From contig JAGYVD010000005.1 in NCBI GenBank assembly GCA_021209875.1, positions 4,006,001 to 4,070,000 on the forward strand: a stretch of 64,000 nt of DNA. Reading direction: 5' to 3'. The translations under genes and the position numbers were made by a program. Below are positions 22,752 through 34,038 of the stretch, in pieces. Position 1 is the stretch's first letter. Each line of letters starts with the position of its first letter. Below the pieces are notes generated by a model, which saw nothing but the letters and a program-made list of their open reading frames with translations, was not told the DNA's origin and did not search any database. This DNA comes from Rosellinia necatrix. Its lineage: Eukaryota > Ascomycota > Sordariomycetes > Xylariales > Xylariaceae.

Positions 22752-24471
22752 GTAAATGCTTTTTCTTCGGGCGATGGGCTGGCGTTCTGGCGTTGTGTAT
22801 GGTAATCCATAATACCTATCTATCTAAGCTACTTCTAAGCACTACGAAGGTTGTATGAAAACACATGTGTACAGAAATAGACGATCGAGAATCTGCCATG
22901 TCCCCCCTTTTTGAAGCCACCCATTCTGACAAGCAGCGGGTACCCTTGACTCGGATTATCTAACCTTACCCAGGGTCTTGGCCCAGCCTATGGCGACACG
23001 CTTGGTACCAGAATTGGAAAAGGGGATTACGCTAGGGAGAAGGTTCCTCCGAGGCCCGATGTCATGTCTTTACCCAGATAACCAGCCCCCAAATGCCTAT
23101 CAGTAGTTGTAAGTCAGGAGAATGTGGCACGGACCACCTCCGGTCAAAGCTAACCAACCCTTGTCATAATGGATAGTTTCAATTTAAACCGACGTGACCT
23201 GAGCGCGTCACCCATCCATCCTCTCTTCTTTTGAATTAAGCCATCATGACACTACGATCTGACACCGCCTTCCCGGCGAGCCAATCCCAACGGCACACTA
23301 TGCCTTCGCGCATTTCACTCTTACACTATAGCCCCAAGGGAGGGGTTGTCGTGGATTAAACCAAGCGATTCTTTGCCCTGGGGCAATCGAGGGTGCCGAG
23401 TAAAGTGACAGTCCCGCGTAGGCCGTCTAGCTTGGTGCCTGGTTGGCCAAGGCGTCTATATCACGACTGCAGGAGTCATAAAGGCAGGAGAATAAGAGCC
23501 TGCAGGTGCTTGGAGAGGCTCACAGCAGCAGCACTGGTCGTCTATTAAAGGCTTGACAACCGGCCAGGAGTGTTTCCTAAAGTCTAAAGAACCCTTGATA
23601 TTGATATTGATATTGGGAGCAAGAATGCAAGCGGTGAGCATTCGCACTACAAAGACAAGGACCCGTTCAGCACACATTCGAAACCCATATTCATCAGGTT
23701 TTTTCTAGTGAGTCTCTACCTACAACCTCTCGAGTGCTACATTTTACTGACACGCTAGCTATAAGGAATACCTTGACCATCACATTCTGACCTCAGCACT
23801 CAGACAATCTATCCTAGCTAAGATAACATATGCGGTCTCGGCAAAATACGCTGCAGCTTCGGTGTGCATGGTCCAGGTGTTTACTTTCGATTCACCAGCT
23901 CTGATTTTCGAAGGCAAACTCCTTTAGTCTTTGGCCTGGGAACTTGCTCCCCACTTGCCCCTGAAGCACTTGTCCCGTTACTTTCTTATCAAGCCACGTT
24001 TCCAGCCGCTGCCAACTACCCAAGATACTCCACGATCTTGCAACAGAGGCGGCTCTTTCACTCCTTAAATCAGATCCGCGGAGCCCTCTCTTTTGTTGCT
24101 GTCACAACCATCTTTTGCAGACATTGTCCTCATAAGACTTGACTTTCTACGCAAAACTGGAATCTGTATATATAAATATTCTCTCAGAGCACCACCTACA
24201 CCCTCATCCTCACTTGTTACTCATAAGAAAGCCACCAAGCACCTTATCACTCTAATACTTCCAGCAGACCTGTTTCTTCCTACGAACAGCATCCTGGTAC
24301 TGCGAGGCATACACTTTACAACCGGGGTTACAAGGTTGGCGCCTTCCGCAAGAGCAGAGCGACTGCGCGTTTAGAACTCCCCAAAACTATCTGCACCACA
24401 ACATTTCAGAGACCCTCAGGTTTAACCTGGCCCAATCATTCTATCCTAATTTCTATCCTATCACCCCAAGG
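22752..24471. other. Intergenic region and long leader of the F-box gene
   Basis: No supported coding region. GATATT repeats (three copies, about 23596-23615) are present. The interval 24170-24471 is CT/CA-rich and reads like a leader. Confidence 0.55.
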
Positions 24472-25734
24472 ATGGCACAGAGTTCGTTCATGAGCGCCCA
24501 GAGCAATGCTCGGGCTGTTTATGTCCTCAAATCTCCCATCGAGACCATTCCGATGGAGCTAATCCTCGAGATCATGGAGGTTATGGGACCGGGAGATCTC
24601 ACTAATTTCGGCTTGACGAATAGGCGGTTCCATAAAATCTTCACAGAGAAACGAACGCAAATTCTACTGAAGATTCTTCGCAGTCGCCCGGAGCTGGAGC
24701 TTCTTTTGCATCTTTATACGGCCAACCAGAATGATTTCCTCCCCGACAGAATGCTACATCCTCTGACTGTTACTTTCAGTTTCAGCCCTGATGATGCACC
24801 GGAGGATAAGGTCTTTCTCACGCGCAGTCCTGTAGCCTGGACCAACGGGAAGATTGTTTGCCCAGAGAAAATTAAGCTGACTATGGCGGACCTCCTGGAA
24901 GTAGCTCAGTTGGTCGAGGTGGTTGATTGGTGGGTTGAGGTATACCCTCGTTTGCGCTGGAGAGATCGCCCAGAGGACCGACGATCTCTAAAGTCCGATG
25001 AAGAGAGCCGTCTTCGCAAGGCTATCGCACGCTGGTGGCTCTACAGCCACTACTTTCACGGCAGCTATCGACGGAATACTCACGCGCCGAAGAAATTTGA
25101 TAAAGACGTCCGGCTTCATCACATCCGAATTCTCACGACCCAAGAAATCCATGAGCTCGATGACTTATTGGGTACCATGTATGAGACGATCAGTAAGGAC
25201 CTCTGCTCATCTCCGGGCAAGGTCCATCGTGAGGTGAGCAATGCCTGGTCATTCAGAACTAGAGACGTAGCACGCTGACGATTCTGATAGACGGGCTCTG
25301 TTGTTGAACTTATCCCCTGGGGTAAGAACGGCCAGCGCCATCCGGCCATCGTCTACACATATATGAAGCTCGATCCAGACTTGCTCAAGTACTTCCTAGA
25401 ACATTGCTACAGATACAGCAAGGATTATCTGATTATGGCGATCACGAACAGCGCCCCCGATCTTCTTTTCGACCGGGAGAGTCTATCTATGTCTATTGCG
25501 ACCGTACTTGAGGAAAGAGCGATACTGGATCCGGACCGGCCCAAGACATTTCCGCCAATGGGGATTAGTGCGGAGGACAGAGCCAGCACCGAGGAATGCG
25601 AGGCCTGGAACCACGACGCCTGGCTGACGGGATTTCCACCCATCACTAGAGAGCAGCTAGCAGAGCAGCCGCTCGAGCTCACTAGTCGCATTCCCCATGG
25701 CGATGATGGGGCCGACCGTGGTGACGGGTACTAG
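24472..25734 (+). CDS. F-box protein, 401 aa
   Basis: Exons 24472-25233 and 25291-25734. The 57-nt intron has donor GTGAGC, branch GCTGAC and acceptor GATAG, and is phase 0. The N-terminal F-box is at about residues 23-58 (PIETIPMELILEIMEVM, then GDLTNFGLTNRRFHKIF), with the Pro, Leu-Ile and Leu-x-x-x-N-R-x-F positions typical of the motif that docks on Skp1. The remainder is alpha-helical-looking, with Trp/Arg-rich patches and no LRR, WD40 or Kelch repeats, so the substrate is unknown. It probably serves as a substrate receptor in an SCF ubiquitin ligase (family inference). Such lineage-specific F-box proteins are numerous in filamentous fungi. Confidence 0.82.
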
Positions 25735-28131
25735 AGGGGCTCGTGGCATGTTCGAAGAAAGCTCCTCGCCGATGGATAGCGCTCATACCACTATTTTATT
25801 CGACCGAGCAAATTTGGACCATACGAAATTACCCCGAGGTTTTACTGTTCACGATCTACTTGACACCCGAGAACAAACGCGCCAGCTCGGGATGCCCCGA
25901 CATTCTCCATATCCACGGGTCCCAGATGTCGGGCTTGTTGCGCCACATCCCCCCTCCCCGGACCCCCTTTCTTCACTTGTTCACTTCGCTCCGACCTCGA
26001 TATGCACATCCTTAGGACAACGTCATTTTCATGATCTCGGGAAAGCTCGATTTGGGGGATCACAGGTTGATCTCTTATTGCCAGACGTTCTCATACGTTC
26101 TCATATTGTTGTCACTGTTTAGATGGCCAGCTTCGATGTTGCTGAGTTTGCGACTTTGCAATCTGTTTTCGCCGACGTCAAACCACCTCTGCCTAATGTA
26201 AGAGTTGAATGAACTGTATTAAAACCATGTAATACCAGATAGATAATGGAAGCACCAGTGAGCAGTTTCCCTGTAAGCTCCAGATAGTGATGTTTAATAC
26301 AGATGTCACGGGGAGCCCTATAACCCCTGTGCCAATAGACCGCAAAGGACATAGCAATACTCCCAAACTCGGAAACATTCAGGGCTACAGTACATATATG
26401 TAATATATATAGCATGTAAGTGCGATACCCACTTCGCACACCGGCTGTCGTGTCACTAGAGGTTGCTGCAGTGCGTGTCTTGTTTCTAAACATTGGGTTT
26501 TGAGGGTACCGTCTCTAGACATGCCGATTAATAATTTAATGACAGGACGGACGCCTCTTTTGATTCCGAGTGAATGATGTAGATACACGATGAAGACAAA
26601 CGACGGGGCTATAAAGGTGAAAGCTAGGTATTGACTACAATTGTAACGCATGAGGGACCATCCCTGCGTTGGTCATCCGATATATTTTGTATGGCTTAGA
26701 TAGATGGACTGACTGTAGGTACTTTAATATGGACGGGGGTACCTATCTGACTTTGGGAGGGTAACCTTTACATAGGTACGTACACCTGCTTAACTACCCG
26801 TTCTTGATGTTTCGAGATGCATCGATCATAAGACCGATAATAACAATGATAAAGTAATTGAATGCTTACTTCTATCCAAAAGTGAGAATTACCTATTTGT
26901 CTTCTATGTTTCTCCTTTTTTTACACCTTATGTGAGTGAGTTATCACGGGCAGGGGCTTGACGTGAATGGTACTTACGCCTTTGTTGGACTGCTAGATAG
27001 AGGGGGCTGGGAAAGGTACCTACGGTAATCTTAGCGGGATTTATACCACCTATAACTACCGGACCAACCACAGCCGGCTCCTGGCAGCTCGGGCAAGTCC
27101 ACTCTTTTCGCGGCCCCATTCCCAGCAGCAGGTCCAGTCCAAGTACACACCACAACCGCAACCACAACCATAACTAACCAACACCACAGAGAGCCAGGCT
27201 GTTCATGACTTGTCCACAGCAAGCACCGCCAGCGACTCTCCAGCGCGACGCCGCCACCACACCCCATTCGTTCGCTCTGCATCCCTAGTGTTGCTGCCCG
27301 CCATCAGAGGCATCATCACACAAGGCATCGCCCACCCGGAATCTACAATCTACGTTGCGCGCCCGAGGCCCGCAGGCAGTAGACCTGAGATCTATCTCAA
27401 GAGCCCCCCTGCAGATATCAGGTGTAAGTATATCATATCATCTGTCTCTGGCAACCAGCCCTCGCCACCGGAGAGCAACCTTTTTTCTTAGCCCCAAAAT
27501 TTGATCGCGCCTATATGCATCTCATTCCTCTGTCTTTTTTTTTCTCTCCAAATTTTTTTTTCTCGATGGAGGGAGAAGAGCGAGAGAGAGAGAGAGAAAG
27601 AAAGAAGCGGACGGACAGACGGACGGACGGAGGTAGGCAGGCAGGCAGGCAGGCAGGCAGATAGGGTTCCCTCATGGCTGTACGTTCTTATCGAACAGAC
27701 GTTTTAGAGCAATCTCGGGGGTGCTGGATACAAGTTCAACACGCGTATCACAATACTCGGGAGTTGGCTAGTGAGAATGAGAGCATGTCTAAAGTGCCCC
27801 CTCCCCTCCCCCCCCCTCTGTTCTCATCTCTGGGCTACTGTTGTATTACTGCGACGCATGCCCCAGCAATAACTGCTACAGCTGATGTAGAAACATGTGC
27901 CTCTGCTAACCTTTACCAGCTCATTCTGCGGTCTTCGGGCACTAGCACCCTGGCTTTCAAATCGGCTTGCGCTTCATAATCGAGGCCGTCCTCGTTGCTG
28001 TCCTTAGCCCCGTCAAATTATAGTGCGCTTTTGTCAGCACCAGGGTGGTTTTCATTCGTCGGTGCAGCGTCAATTAAGCCGGCCCATCTGAGGCGCGACG
28101 CCTCTCGTCACAACTTCCACGAGGCAGCATC
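25735..28131. other. Intergenic region and probable long 5' leader of the histone deacetylase gene
   Basis: No supported coding region. A strong GTAAGT donor-like site lies at 27424 inside a CA/CC-rich leader-like stretch. With an acceptor near 28120 (GAGGCAG) it could define a 5' UTR intron, which is inference only. GGAC/GGCA tetranucleotide runs lie at 27610-27660. Confidence 0.5.
27608..27661. repeat. (GGAC)n and (GGCA)n microsatellites
   Basis: A GGACGGACAGAC-type run is followed by six or so GGCA units. It lies in the putative leader or leader intron of the hda1-type gene. Confidence 0.9.
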
Positions 28132-30573
28132 ATGGCTACAATCAGTGCCGGATCCATGGACACCGAGGACCATTCTATGATGGATGCGCCCTCGAACGGC
28201 CTCGGTAGCGCACACCGTCTGTCCGCCTCGGAGGAAGAGGACGATGATGGACCGGTCTCCGTCATGGACGATATAGATGTGGCGGACGAAGACGAATCAT
28301 CTGCCGACGGTGGGGCGTTCGCCAAATCAATGCAAAGGAGAGGTTTGCTTCCAACAGGATGTTGTTATGACGACAGGATGAAGCTCCATGCGAATGCCGA
28401 CTTTGGTCCCACACCTCACCACCCAGAGGATCCGAGGAGGGTAGAAGAGATTATGAAAATGTTCAAAAAGGCCGGGCTCGTCTACACAGGCCCCGACTCC
28501 GAGCTGCTCGACATTCTAAAGGAAGCCCCAACAAAGTACATGTGGAGGATACCCGCCAGAGAAGCCACGAAACAGGAAATTTGTACTGTTCATACGCCCG
28601 GGCATTACGACTGGGTCGAAAACCTCTCTCGCATGTCAACGAAAGATCTCCGAGCGTTGAGCGTGTCGTTGGACCAGGGCCGGGCCTCGCTTTATGTCGG
28701 TGGTATGTCGTACGAAGCAGCTCTCCTCTCGGCCGGTGGGTGTATCGAGACCTGCAAGAACGTGGCCGCTGGTCGTGTCAAGAACGCTTTTGCCGTTATT
28801 CGACCGCCTGGCCACCATGCCGAATATGATTCAGCCATGGGTTTCTGCCTTTTCAATAACGTCCCTATCGGAGCCAAGGTCTGCCAAAACGAATATCCCG
28901 AAACTTGTCGCAAGGTCTTCATTTTGGACTGGGATGTGCACCACGGCAACGGGGTCCAGAACATGTTTTATGATGATCCCAACGTTCTCTACATCTCCCT
29001 TCACGTCTATGCCAACGGCGACTTTTACCCGGGAAAGCCAGACAATCCAATGATACCTGACGGTGACTTGGATAAGGTCGGCCATGGCCCGGGCAAAGGC
29101 AAAAACGTGAACATTGGATGGCCGTCGCAGGGTATGGGAGACGGTGAATACCTAGCGGCCTTTCAGAAGATCGTTATGCCGATCGCGCAAGAATTCAACC
29201 CGGACCTAGTGATCATCTCGGCTGGCTTCGACGCGGCAGATGGCGACGAACTAGGAGGTTGCTTCGTCACTCCGCCCTGTTATGCCCACATGACACACAT
29301 GTTGATGTCTCTGGCTGGAGGCAAAGTGGCCGTATGTTTAGAAGGCGGATACAACCTTCAAGCAATTTCCCACTCCGCCCTAGCGGTCGCACGGACTCTT
29401 ATGGGGGAGCCACCGCCACAGATGGAAATCCCACCCCTGAGTAAGGAGGCTGCAAGAGTGCTGGCTAGAGTCCAGGCTGTCCAGGCCCCATACTGGGAAT
29501 GCATGCGGCCCGGCATCATCGACATGCAGCAGATGGGCAACGATGCATCTCGCCTGCACGACGTCATACGTGGCTATCAACGGCAAGTGTTCTCCGAAAA
29601 ACACGGCATGATTCCTCTCTTTATCCAACGCGAGGCCCTATTCAAGTCGTTTGAAAACCAGGTCCTAGTTACACCGGATATCCGATCAAAACGAAAAGTC
29701 TTATTTATCATCCACGATCCGTATGCCTTCCCGGCCTAACTGCAGTTTTTTCTTTTTCTTCTAGCTAACAAACAATCAGACCCGAGTTGGTGGCCATGCC
29801 GGATACTATCGATAATACAGTCGACCCCCATAACGGTTTTATAGTACGTACTCATAACGCCTTGTTTAAAGGTGACAGCATGCTCATTAGGTGTCCGTAG
29901 CTCGATGGTGTCGCGTCGTACGTGGCATGGGGAGTCAAGCACGACTTCGGCATCGTGGATGCGAACATTCCCCACTACGTCACACATCCTGAAGATTTAG
30001 ATGCGTTTATATCACGAGCCACAGAAAAATCTCTCCAACAGCAGATCCAGGAGCTCGTCTGTTACATATGGGATAATTATCTCCAGCTATACGAAGTAGA
30101 AGAGCTGTTTCTCCTCGGCATCGGGGACGCTTATCTAGGTGTAAAGATTCTTCTCACTAGCCGTGGTACGTATCTCGCTCCGCAGGTTCTTCCCATGATT
30201 CCATAACGTATCGTGATAATACGTAGGTAGTTAGACTCCATGCTGATCTGGACAACTAGAGTGCAAGGATCGGATATCAGGTGTCGTCAACTTCGTGACG
30301 GGCAATCTCCGCCCCGTCAAGTCAGAAACGGACCCGGAGCTTTCGACATGGTACAAGCACAACTCGCTCGTGTTCGTGGCAGCAGACCATGCCTGCTGGA
30401 GCGACGAAGACTTGTCTAAGAAGGTGCTCAAGAAGCGGTTCGGCGGGGTCAAGAAGAGCACACAGACCAGCCTGAACCGCATGACGGAGGCCCATGCTAG
30501 CGAGGTCCAGCAGTGGATTTCGAAGCGGTCGGGGCAGGATAAGAGCGGTAATACCACGGACGAGGATCAATAA
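28132..30573 (+). CDS. hda1: Class II histone deacetylase, Hda1/Clr3 type, with Arb2 domain, 743 aa
   Basis: Exons 28132-29720, 29780-29843, 29901-30165 and 30260-30573. Introns are 59, 57 and 94 nt with GTATGC/TCAG, GTACGT/GTAG and GTACGT/CTAG ends. After an acidic N-terminus (about 60 residues) comes a full deacetylase domain (about 75-440): RPPGHHAEYD (catalytic His pair near 228), DWDVHHGNG (zinc ligands Asp268 and His270), SAGFDAADGD (zinc Asp near 367) and LEGGYN with the catalytic-type Gly-Gly-Tyr. The last about 250 residues match the Arb2 domain that follows the catalytic domain in Hda1/Clr3, including RISGVVNFVTGNLRPVKSE and a short charged tail. Hda1 homologues deacetylate histone H3 and H2B tails and enforce silencing, including of secondary-metabolite loci, in filamentous fungi (family knowledge). 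All key catalytic residues are present. Confidence 0.95.
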
Positions 30574-31636
30574 TGGCTGTGATGGTAATGGCTGTATGGG
30601 CGGCGAGGGGGAAAGTCGGAGTTATAGTTGGAGTTGGAGTTATTCGCGATATTAAGCTCTAGACATGCCCATTATTTACACCTAAACCCCGTAGTAGCCG
30701 AAAGAGCATAGAGACGCTCATAAACTAACCTTGGGCCATAAGTTCTCGGGTCCATCATATGCATAACATGTGTATCTGGCTGCTCAACGATGAATGGGAA
30801 ATCCGGGTATGATCCTTGTCTGAGGCTCATATGGAACGAGCAACTCGTATGTCGGTACACATAGTACCAGCGTAGAGGTATACTACTACGTGTCGACGAG
30901 AATAATCGCATCTTATACTCAATACACGCCGAGCGGAATCTCACCTTACATGATAAACACTGAATATATATGCCTGTGATTTATGCGTTTCCCATCTCCC
31001 CTTTTTTTCATCCTGGCCGGCCAGCTAGGGCATAGCAGTTAGCCAACGCCCGTCCAAATGCCTTCCAAGACTATCGGCACCTACGCGACGTAAGTAAGAA
31101 CAAGGCCATTAAGAAATACATCTTAAAAAAAAAAAAAAAGCTGCCTTTCGATAGGGATGTAACTTATCTAGGAACATACTTAGGTAGTTACACTGAGCAC
31201 TTAGCTACCTAGGTAGGTAGGTAGGTAGCATTTTGCGCCTGCTCAAGTATCTAGGTACCTCGTAGCTTACCTGTTATCGTGTGTGTGTGTGTACCATGTG
31301 GTTAGTTAGTGTACAACAAAAGCCACAATTATACATATGCCGACAAACTGCACCGCCACAGCAAAAACATCTCGGCTAGCCTAATACGGTTAATCACAGT
31401 GGGACAAGGACGCCGCAATTAGACGCGTTTCCCATGTGAGCAAGCAGCACAGCGTGCGACCGACCGACTGACACAAAATGCGGCATCCGCTTCAGGAAAT
31501 TCTGGACTTGGATTTACCACCAGTGCACCACCCCAAGGGAGACAAGAAGTAGGTACGGCCCGGTTTAGTCTGGTGTACGTACATCTGCAGCCCAAAGTGA
31601 TCAATAATATCTCGCCAGGGCCGCAACGAGGCAACG

Positions 31637-31778
31637 ATCTCTTCTCTTCTCGCTTCCCCATCACCCCTCTCTCTTCTCTTTTCTCTCTCTCTCTCTCTCT
31701 CTGTCTCTCCCTTTCTCTCCTTCTCCTCTCTCTCTCCTCTCTCGCCTTCCTCCGCTCTCGCCCTCCCTCCTCTCTCCG
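31637..31778. repeat. CT-rich polypyrimidine tract
   Basis: About 140 nt of nearly pure C/T with an uninterrupted (CT)10-type core near 31684-31702. It is placed about 340 nt upstream of a start codon, as are shorter CT tracts upstream of other genes here. Confidence 0.9.
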
Positions 31779-31949
31779 TGATATCATACCAATATCATAT
31801 CATACATCCCCCGACAACGCGGTATCATCCCGCTTGGGAGTCTCGGCAATCCAACTCCGTCTCCGTCTCCGTGACTGGGCCCTCCGTGACTGGCCCTCCC
31901 TGCCCGGGCACACACGGTGTAGGTAGTCAAAGTTATTGATAAAACCCAA

Positions 31950-31951
31950 CA

Positions 31952-31981
<30 letters not shown>
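31950..31981. repeat. (CATA)n array
   Basis: About eight CATA units immediately upstream of the arginine/serine-rich gene. Confidence 0.95.
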
Positions 31982-31982
<1 letters not shown>

Positions 31983-32116
31983 CGCTCGTTCCCGGAGATC
32001 CCTGCTTGGAGATCCTTCAGCTTTCTTCGATACATATCATCTCCATCTCGCACATGCAAGATCCTCCTCCCCACGGAAAGTAGAGAGTAGCATCGTATCG
32101 CTTTCCTACCCCCGGA

Positions 32117-34038
32117 ATGGATCGCGATCCGAGAAGCCGTAGGTAAGCTAACCGACCAACCCCTTTGGTGCTCCTGATTCTGTGCCTTCTATTGCTATTG
32201 CTATTGCTATTGCTATTGCTATTGCTATCCTTCTATCATCAACCGACTAACGTGCGAATTGGCTAGGTATGATGATGGAGAAGTCACTAGATACGGTGCA
32301 GGTGAATCGTACCGACCATACAATTCCAACCGATCTCCACGCCGAGCTAGGAGTCCGCCGCCCCGGGAACGGCCCCGTAGCCCGCCGCCGGACAGCGACC
32401 GCTATGTCCCCGACCGAGCTCCCAGGCGCCGCTCACGCAGTACCGACCGTTACCGGCGAGAACCCTCGAGAGACCGAAGAGACCTGAGGGATGCGCGTGA
32501 TGCGCGCGATGTACGCGACGTACGTGACGCTGGCGGCGATAGCTGGCGAAGAGACGACAGGAGCCGGACCCTCCGCCGGTCGCCTCCTCCGCGACGATCT
32601 CCTCCGAGGCGTAGCCCCCCCCCAGGCGTAGCCCGCCGCGTCGGTTCTCGCCGAGACGAGATGACCGCGATCGCCCGCGATCTCCGAGAAGAGGATTCGA
32701 CTCAAGGTTAAACTCTCTGCTCCAAAAAGACAACCCCAATTTCATCCCCCTAACCAACCTGCCGTACAGACGACGATCCAGATCCCCCCTCGATCGAGAC
32801 CGTCAACGAGACCGTACACCGCCCCCCCGCCGTTCTCCTCCGCCCGTCCCCAGGGCAAGCACTTACCGTGCTCGCTCCCGTACCCCTGATAGACGTGGCG
32901 ACGATCGCTTCGGCCCTTCTTATGCCAGACGCCCCTCGCCCCCCCCCGCGATTCCGCCGTCAACTCCGGTCTCGCCTCCCGCGACACCTCGCAAAGATCA
33001 TCACCGCGCCCGGACCTTGCCAGGCGAGATGACCGCTCCCGTCCCGAAACACCACTTGCCGTTCGCCCCATTTCTAGATCCTCACATGGCGGTCCTAGTG
33101 CCAGGGAGAAAACTCCACAGAAAACGCCGCAAGACCCTCAGTCTGGGCCGTCTCAGCCGTCGCGGTCTCCTCCCCGCGGACCGGCCGCCTTACGAGCGCC
33201 GCCTACCGGTCCCAGAGACGGCCGCGGGGACAGCCGTGGGTACGGTGGCCAGTCTACCGGGTCGATAAATCCGCCCGCTAGACCAGCCGCGGTTCCTATC
33301 TCATCTCCGGCCGTGAGTCGGCAGGAGAATGGCACTACGGCTCCACCATCCGGTCCCCGAGGATTTGTCGCCAGTCGCGGGGGTGGTTATAGCCGGGGTG
33401 GACGAGGCGGCGCAGCTTGGGGTAACACTATCCAAAGCCGCAATCTACCTTCGGCTCCCGGTCCCGCTTCAGCCTCTACTCCCACTAGTACTAACAGCAT
33501 ACCAACAGGTCCTCGTGCTACCGCGGCTCCGCAGTCGGTTCCGTCAACTCCCGTCTCGCAAGCCAAACCCTTTAATCCACCCAAGGGCCCGGCCGCAGAA
33601 AGTAATCGGCCGAGTCTGGGCCAACAGCTCATTGCCGCCATGCCACCCCTTATTCCTGGTGGCAAGATGGATCCCTCCCATATCCCACTGACCACCGGTG
33701 TACTACCAGAGTTACAGCCCCACATGGATCGCCTCAAGGAGGAGGAGGAGAAGCTCCGAGAGGAGAAGTACATCAAGGAAGAAAAGTTGCGCAAGAGCCT
33801 TGCTGCATATGAAAAGGGCGAACGTGAGACCAAGGTCATGGCCTTGCGTACGAGCCGAGCTGATAAAGGCCATAAAGTTCGCCGGGACAGGACGCGGCTG
33901 GGGAGCCGGCTGCGCATGCGGAACCAAAAGCGCCCGTCCCAAGTCTCCCAGCGCGTCCAACGGGGCCAGATCTCCGGGATCTCCTGTAGTGGTTGGGAGT
34001 GGCTGTGGAAGCGTGGGACGGGTTGGTGGGAAGGATAG
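32117..34038 (+). CDS. Arginine/serine-rich protein, coiled-coil C-terminus, frame broken at two C9 runs
   Basis: Exons 32117-32142, 32267-32706 and 32770-34038. Introns are GTAAGC/GCTAG with branch GACTAAC, and GTTAAA/ACAG with branch CCTAAC. The reading frame is open but loses its Arg-Ser-Pro character after the C run 32615-32623. A different frame resumes RRSPPRRFSPRRDDRDR, and only that frame passes the second splice correctly. The same happens at the C run 32939-32947. Restoring frame at both sites gives about 578 residues. Order: RS/RSP-rich region (residues 1 to about 330), a Gly-Arg patch (GFVASRGGGYSRGGRGG), a Pro/Ser linker, then a charged helix near 33700-33860 (MDRLKEEEEKLREE, then KYIKEEKLRKSL). 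The composition suggests an RNA-processing or splicing-associated nuclear protein (inference). The last 60 codons are uncertain because an alternative frame (AIKFAGTGRGWG) also fits, and the 3' end overlaps the convergent TilS frame. Confidence 0.7.
32191..32228. repeat. (ATTGCT)n hexanucleotide array in intron 1
   Basis: Six units of ATTGCT inside the first intron of the arginine/serine-rich gene, upstream of its GACTAAC branch site. Confidence 0.95.

Larger units (their letters stand above)
30574..32116. other. Intergenic region with microsatellites
   Basis: No supported gene. It contains an A15 tract (near 31125), a TAGG array (31203-31228), a GT run (31279-31292), a long CT-rich tract (31637-31778) and a CATA array (31950-31980). 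The CT-rich tract is likely part of the promoter or leader of the gene at 32117. Confidence 0.6.

Noticed and set aside
33387..33830. Low-complexity C-terminal 150 residues of the TilS-like frame
   Set aside because: Not counted as genuine enzyme: the sequence is the complement of a charged-helix and Pro-rich coding region and does not look like TilS.
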